DNA of 64,000 nt from Siphlonurus alternatus (taxonomy: Eukaryota > Arthropoda > Insecta > Ephemeroptera > Siphlonuridae): positions 32,406,979-32,470,978 of the forward strand of contig OX463780.1 in the NCBI GenBank assembly GCA_949825025.1. Direction: 5' to 3'. The notes under the pieces are model-generated. The model was not told the DNA's origin. It saw only the letters and a list, made by a program, of their open reading frames with translations, and did no database searches. This document shows positions 58,574 to 64,000 of the stretch, in pieces (position 1 is the stretch's first letter; every line of letters begins with the position of its first letter). The translations under genes and the position numbers were made by a program.

Positions 58574-59564
58574 CAGGCGCGGATCTAGAATTGAATTTCG
58601 GGAGGGGCTATCTCCATAAGTCCAATGTTAAGAAAAAAAATGGGAGTGGGGAAAATGCCTATATTGCCCATGTTAAATTCAAAATTTCGGGAGGGGCTGC
58701 AGCCCCCCAAGCCAGTGGCGTAGCCAGGATTTGCCCAAGGGGGGGTTCTTCAGGATAAAGATTGAGAACAGCCCACTGGGGGGTTTGGGGGGCGTAGCTC
58801 CCCAATAGCCCGTCGCAGGCGCGATTTTTTTAAGGACACGCCCCTTTTTTAAGGTAAAATCATGAAAAAATATATACTATTATAATTATTAGAGAATAAA
58901 ATGCATGGCCTGATGTAATTTTTTTAACATTTTATATTTTTTTTCACCCCATTTTTCAATTTCTTTTCAATACGTGCGTAATAAATAAAGCTTTAATTGA
59001 GTAAATCATTTTAATTAAATCACGTAATAATTCATGTAACCACTTTTATATTATTTTTATAGAATCAGTGTACGTATCATTTAATTGAATTTGATTTTTA
59101 AAATTTATTTACTAATCCAAGTTCACATCATTATATAAGATATTGTAAAAGAAAATAAAAAAATTGGATTGCTTTTCTTATTTTTGTTAAATTTTGTCTG
59201 CACCGCATGGAGCAACTAATTAAATGAATGTGCAGCACACGTGAGAGCGTATTAATTTATACAATAGTAGTTATATGCATGCAGTTTGTAAGGGAAATAA
59301 AACATTTATTTATAAGTCACACGTACTTTTTCTTGTTAAAATTAGAAACTAACTTATAATTTGTTTATTTTAAAGAAAAGACTACTTGATATCCCCTAAA
59401 TTTCAATTTTTATTTAACTTTTTTTTTTCAAATTTCTATAATTTTTCCTTTTTTCTTCTTATATCCAGTCATTACTCGATCTTCAAGGGGGGGGGGGTTA
59501 AACCCCGAACCCCCTTCCCTTGGCTACGCCACTGCCCCCAGCCACCCCCCTGGATCCGCGCCTA
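58574..59564. mobile_element. hAT-like element, family C copy 2, with a nested hAT-like insertion
   Basis: Flanked by a perfect 8-bp duplication GTGCTACA (58566-58573 and 59565-59572). Ends are CAGGCGCGGATC and the complement of TAGGCGCGGATC. Its left 130 bp match the element at 35846 (TTTCGGGAGGGGCTATCTCC). Removing the inner element leaves about 170 bp, the size of copy 1. Non-coding. Confidence 0.93.
58713..59534. mobile_element. Inner 822-bp hAT-like element
   Basis: Ends are CAGTGGCGTAGCCAGG and CCTTGGCTACGCCACTG, the classic hAT terminus type. An 8-bp duplication with one mismatch flanks it: CCCCAAGC (58705-58712) and CCCCCAGC (59535-59542). The interior is AT-rich with a G-run near the right end and no transposase, so it is non-autonomous. 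It lies inside the family C element. Confidence 0.92.
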
Positions 59565-59572
59565 GTGCTACA

Positions 59573-60030
59573 TTTATAAATTTATATTAGTCCCAACATT
59601 TTAAAATATCCGATGAAGTGTCCGGGATCACCAGGCTATTTTGCTGAATTTCCCAACTTATTTTCTACTAAAATGCATGCAAGTTTATAAGTTTTATAAT
59701 GTTATAAATTATTTTAATACTGTAAGATAAAAGTCACCGACAGCATGCAGAGAATTCGAAATTCTTGCAATATAATTTTTATATAATTATGTGACGAATA
59801 AATTAAAAATATAAGTTGTTTTTCTTATTTGGGTATAAAATGCAAATAAAATTAATTTAACACTCTGGTTATCAAGCTCACTTACCTACCTACGCTAATT
59901 ACTTTGGACTACCTTCGTTTTGTCATTATAATATAGCAGATGGCAGGACGCCAAACTCTTGCACATAGTCATGTGGTACGTGCTATATTATATATCCTCC
60001 CTGCAAACAGCAGCAGGCGAGCCTCCAGAG
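59573..60030. other. AT-rich non-coding stretch
   Basis: No supported gene. Confidence 0.6.
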
Positions 60031-60033
60031 AGG

Positions 60034-60180
60034 GATGATAATTGTTGGATCAACAAAGAACTTACAGACAAAGAGTGCTGCTGGAGTTATGGCTGCTGGG
60101 GCCGGAGATTTGCATGGCGCTGACGTCAATGCGGGGACTACTGCATGGCCGTCAGCCTTGATCACGGGGGATTTTACATG
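60034..60180 (+). CDS. Unassigned 48-codon ORF, Ala/Gly-rich
   Basis: A plus-strand ATG near 60035 reads MIIVGSTKNLQTKSAAGVMA, then AGAGDLHGADVNAGTTAWPS, to a TGA near 60179. A minus-strand frame of similar length is also open and has a donor-like GTAAGT. A perfect TGACGTCA (60121-60128) lies inside. Coding status is undecided; conserved regulatory DNA is equally likely. Confidence 0.2.
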
Positions 60181-60199
60181 ACGAAATTTTAGTAATTTT

Positions 60200-60830
60200 T
60201 TAATTCTGGAATTTAGCTAATGTCATACCAAAAGTAAAAATGAAATTGTATATGCAACGTTTTTAAATTTTTGTGGTATGTCATTCATATTTTCCTTTGA
60301 ATTTTAATTGTAACATTTTTTAAGCTTTGAAAATTCATAATATATATATAGCAAAATAAAATAAAAAATTCTATATTGGGAGTTCGCTCTAAATAAAAAT
60401 ATATATATAATTAAACTATAATACTCGAAATAAAATTTGAATTTATCGGAGCAGCTATATATAGTGACTTAGCTAGTCTATTAACATAATATGTCTACAT
60501 TTTCTACACCACACATAGCGTTTCATATTAAATTAGTTCCAGAACATTGAATAAAAAACTAGATAAGTTTTTTTACGGTTTTTCATAATTAGTGGAAAGA
60601 AGAAGAGGTGATTTTTTTTTGTTTTAGGCCCAAGGTGATTTTTATACTGAAAATAGATGGAGACAGAGCAGACGATAGAGGAAGAGAGAGGGAGAGAGTG
60701 TGCAGTGAGCCATCGATGAAGAAAGTGAGAAGGGTGAAAGACGAGGGACGAGGAAGGAAGGATATAGGTGGAGGAAGAAAGGATATAATGGGGATATAGA
60801 TGGAGAAAGAGAAAAAGTAGATAATTTTGT
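60200..60830. other. AT-rich then purine-rich stretch
   Basis: No supported gene. From about 60655 to 60820 the plus strand is almost all purine (GGAAGAGAG-type), giving a meaningless 63-codon frame. Confidence 0.6.
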
Positions 60831-60834
60831 ATAT

Positions 60835-61129
60835 TATAAATATAAAGACACGGCTAGCACGATGGATTCACTGCAGACCCTCTGCTGCTTTCGCGGCGGG
60901 CTAGCCAGATAGGAATGTGCATAGGTCAGCGTGGTGAAGGCTATTCACCTTCCTTCTCAACCACGACCAGTCGCCGTTACATCACGAGGATATTATGGAA
61001 CCACGCCCAACTGTACGACGGCGTGAGGAACACGATGCAAGAAAAGTGTGCAGTGCTTGCACTAGAGCGCAGCACCATGCACGATGCATCTCATGTTCCC
61101 CTTTCATCCCTTAAATTGCAGTGACGTCA
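60835..61129 (+). other. GC-rich island with TATA box, CRE and a 69-codon ORF
   Basis: TATAAATA (60835-60842) precedes an ATG at 60862 (MDSLQTLCCFRGGLAR, stop). The next ATG at 60915 opens 69 codons (MCIGQRGEGYSPSFSTTTSR and onward) to a TGA at the CRE palindrome TGACGTCA (61122-61129). GGCTAGC and GCTAGCC (60852, 60899) form an inverted pair. The ORF is not recognised. The layout could be a promoter with a small gene, or regulatory DNA. Confidence 0.22.
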
Positions 61130-62000
61130 TCTTTTACGTTTCGTGATCGATCCTTCCGCATTGCAACGATTCCCTTCATGTACACGCGAAGGAGAGAAAG
61201 AAAGAGAGAGAAAAAAAAGTGTCCATACAACGTAGTGAAATTTCATTCTTCATACTACTGCCATCTATCGATAAATTATAGAAACTGTTAAAAATGTCTA
61301 ATTATTGTCCTTTAAATTTTTTTCTAAATGTCACTTAAATTTTTAATTTCTAATTAAAATGAAAATAGTTATACAAATATAGCCTCCAATTAAATAAAAT
61401 TTTTAACCATAAATTAGTTATAACAGTAAATTTTTCAAATAATATATACATATACTTACAAAAAAAATCTTGAATATGTCATCGTAAAAAAAAACAAAAA
61501 ACGACGAGCTTAAAAGTAATTAAATTCTATGCAAGTTCACACACGTAAACACAGCCCAGAGCTCAAATATTATCTTAATTATTTGTACTTGATATGAGAG
61601 AAGCAAATAAGAGATGAGAATTGTGTATAATGTACAGCAAAATGCACTCTCTAACCCCCTACGTCTCCGTCGGCTTCACACGTTTACGTGAATCAATACG
61701 AGCTCAGCGATAGAGCAAGGTACGTGAGGGGATTAGGTCACTATGGTAAAAATTAAACATCACATACTAAAATATTAACTAAAATTGAAACTATAACATT
61801 TAATAAATATATATTTACTTACCTAAAAAGAGGATATTATATTCAATTAAAATATCGATGCAAAGAAAAAAAAAATGAAATTCAGGTACAATCGAAAGAG
61901 AAAAATACAAATTTTATATAAATTGAGCCAATTAAAAGGCACCTGTATCACCTGTATATAGTAGTGAAATTTTGATATCAACTTTACAGTAAAGGATGAA
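61130..62000. other. AT-rich non-coding stretch
   Basis: No supported gene. A motif near 61262-61271 resembles a CTCF core (AGATGGCAG on the minus strand). Confidence 0.55.
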
Positions 62001-62039
62001 TGAAAATGATATTTTTAAAGCTTTCTCACTCACACTGCA

Positions 62040-62190
62040 TAAACACACACGATCAAGCTAGGGGATCACGCAGCTTGGAGGGGAGCTGTCCCTTTAAACC
62101 GTCTGCGGGACTAGGAGCTCGTCAGCTGCTCGGGATGCTGACGTCAACGCCCCCCTATCTACCAGTCTGGTTGTTACTGCTGCACTGAGC
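62040..62190. other. GC-richer island with CRE
   Basis: Contains TGACGTCA at 62139-62146 and a 62-codon frame that is not recognised. Confidence 0.3.
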
Positions 62191-62719
62191 AAATATTATA
62201 CCCACGATGCTAATCACAGGATGCTGAAATTTCACAATGCCGCATAATATATGTGTTTTTATTATACAAGTAATAATTACTATATTCGTGTATCCTGCAA
62301 CCAGCTATGTTTGCATGCTGAACAAGTTGCATACATTCGCATGATATTTCTGCAGGCTCGTCGTCAAGTGAGCAGTGATAAAATTAACAATTAACATTTT
62401 GATTAACAAGGATGAACCAATATTTCTTTAAAAGACTAAACTGTTTTATACAATAATTATCATAAGAATTGGTTTTTAATCTTATAGTTTTGCATTTCTT
62501 TTATTTTAATTAATTGCTTTTTTTTTTTAAAAAAAAGTAGCTATATATATGTATATATAATAGGGTATTACAGGGTGTATTGATGCATGCTTAATTATTT
62601 CTTACCTATACTGTGAAAAAATGTAATATATGAATTTTCATAATAAAACCCCTTAAACTGAATAATTTTTATTAATTAAATTTATCTATGAGAAATGCGC
62701 AGATCTAGATGTTGGCCCC

Positions 62720-63367
62720 TTCAGGTGTTGACCAAGTCAAGTGCTTCTCATTTTGAGAGAAAATGTTTACGTCCAGTCATTTCCACCCCCTGCAGGGGTG
62801 AAAATGTGTTAAAATAAAATATTGTTAAAAATTTCTGAAAACTCGGATTTGGGGATAGAAAAATATTTAAAATAATAACATGATGGTGTATTTTTAAAAG
62901 GTGTCACTACCCTAATTCATCCCTAAACTATACCTAAATTATTAATTTTTTATTCTAAAAATTGTTAACTGTCAGATTCGTGTACGTGTTCTTTATGATC
63001 AAATTATTATAAAACTATATAAAACATAAATTTCAGAATTAGGGGTGAAACTACCCTACCAACAACCCCCTGCTAAGAGTGTCATTTTTTACAAATATGA
63101 ATATGAAAATACTAATCTAACAATGAAAAAAATTTAAAATGAAAAATAAAAAATTTTGGGGTGATTTGGGGATGAATTGGGTAGTTACAACTTTTAAAAA
63201 TGAACCATCATATTTTAAATATTTTTTTTTACCCCCAAGTCTCAGTTTTTAGAATTTTTCAACAATCTTTGATTTTTACACATTTTCACCCCTGCAGGGG
63301 GTGGAAACGACTGGACGGAAACATTTTCTCTCGAAATGAGAAGCTCTTGACTAGGCCAACACCTGAA
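62720..63367. mobile_element. 648-bp foldback element
   Basis: Arms of about 250 bp (62720 to about 62978, and about 63115 to 63367) are inverted copies with scattered mismatches. Outer parts are best conserved: TTCAGGTGTTG, then AGAAAATGTTT, then CCACCCCCTGCAGGGGTG, itself almost palindromic. No clear target duplication and no coding capacity. Confidence 0.85.
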
Positions 63368-63755
63368 TTTAAGGTAAGTTTTGCATGACCATAGAATTAA
63401 TTTGCATTTGAGTTATTTAGGCCTAAAACCGTTTCTCCTATCTAACCGATGTATTCCAATTTTTAACTTGAATAAGAACGTACTGTATATACTGCATATT
63501 ATATTATTGACGATAGGGATTAATCGATTAATTAATGAATAAATTGATAATTAAAGGAGCTAAAAATTAGGAGTCAATTAATTTAATGATCATGTCTGAT
63601 GAGTGATGATATTTTTGAAAATTAACCTGCAATGCATGTAATATAGCTGTAATAATTAATAATATTTAGCTATTGCTGATCAGACATATTATTATAATTA
63701 ATCTACGTGTGTTAGTATGACACTTTTCTTTTCTTCTTTAATTTGGAGTATTTGG
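63368..63755. other. AT-rich non-coding stretch
   Basis: No supported gene. Confidence 0.6.
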
Positions 63756-63758
63756 ACA

Positions 63759-63897
63759 CCAATCGCTTGATTGGTCCATTGATAAAATTAAGTTATATAT
63801 AGAGCAGGTGTCCGTCCTGACTGGAGGTTTTCCACGGTTCGATCTTCCTCACAGTACCTCGATCAGCTGCGACCGACTGCGACGTGTATTATAGTAC
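63759..63897 (+). promoter_or_regulatory. Candidate CCAAT/TATA promoter with non-coding first exon
   Basis: A divergent CCAAT pair (CCAATC 63759-63764, GATTGG 63769-63774) lies 20 bp before a TATA-like TATATATAG (63794-63802). A GC-richer segment follows, ending in a donor TAC|GTAAGT at 63897/63898. There is no ATG in the segment, so it would be a 5' UTR exon of a gene continuing beyond the window. Confidence 0.3.
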
Positions 63898-64000
63898 GTA
63901 AGTTAACAGGCCGTGGCACATCTAATAGCTATATTTTCCCTACCTTATCCCTATATGATTATACCCCTCCGTGAACTGTAAGCTCTTAATAATAGGGGTG

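Noticed and set aside
60608..60799. 63-codon basic ORF
   Set aside because: The segment is a homopurine tract, so the frame is an artefact of composition.
61260..61275. CTCF-like core AGATGGCAG on the minus strand
   Set aside because: The left half of the motif does not match, and short cores occur by chance.

Overview
This window looks like nuclear DNA of an animal, probably an invertebrate. It is very AT-rich, roughly 30% G+C by eye. No ORF longer than about 190 codons is believable, GT-AG splice signals flank the short coding-looking segments, and there are long (TC)n, (AT)n and (AAAT)n microsatellites. It also carries typical metazoan repeats: MITEs, hAT-like elements with 8-bp duplications, a 5S-rRNA-derived SINE and a truncated LINE. 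The phylum cannot be fixed from this sequence. No prokaryotic gene, operon or CRISPR array is present.

Layout. 1-3 kb: a 1.5-kb element with long terminal inverted repeats. 3-23 kb: AT-rich desert with scattered GC-richer islands. Two islands contain credible minus-strand exons (first exon near 12.75 kb, last exon at 19.2 kb) and one a weaker plus-strand first exon (15.7 kb). Three copies of one foldback MITE lie here (4.6, 16.0 and 21.1 kb); the 16-kb copy carries a second element inside it. 23.4-23.7 kb: a cluster of palindromes that match a POU-dimer site, followed by a perfect 15-bp hairpin. 23.95-25.08 kb: a 131-bp satellite with a three-monomer higher-order repeat. 25.8-27.5 kb: a small plus-strand exon pair whose intron is filled by a 110-bp tandem array of hairpin units that switch orientation. 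29.46-31.4 kb: a CpG-dense block with two CTCF-like motifs. 31.5-32.0 kb: the best promoter in the window (five CCAAT boxes, an E2F-type palindrome, an NRF-1-like site) just upstream of a first exon. 32-33.2 kb: minisatellites, a 5S-derived SINE and a fourth MITE copy. 34.9-36.0 kb: a TTAA-flanked foldback element, a proline-rich minus-strand exon with a strong donor, and a small hAT-like element with a perfect 8-bp duplication. 36.7-39.0 kb: a LINE C-terminal fragment and a 55-bp dead-on-arrival copy of the same LINE tail. 39-64 kb: mostly AT-rich sequence with a possible TATA promoter plus first exon (41.6 kb), a TA-flanked MITE (47.6 kb), a nested pair of hAT-like elements (58.6-59.6 kb), a 648-bp foldback (62.7-63.4 kb) and a possible promoter at the right edge (63.75-63.9 kb).

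The window is best read as intergenic and intronic sequence spanning parts of several genes, each represented by one or two small exons, with most readable structure coming from repeats. No gene could be named with confidence. Exon calls rest on reading frame, splice signals and local base composition, so RNA evidence would be decisive.
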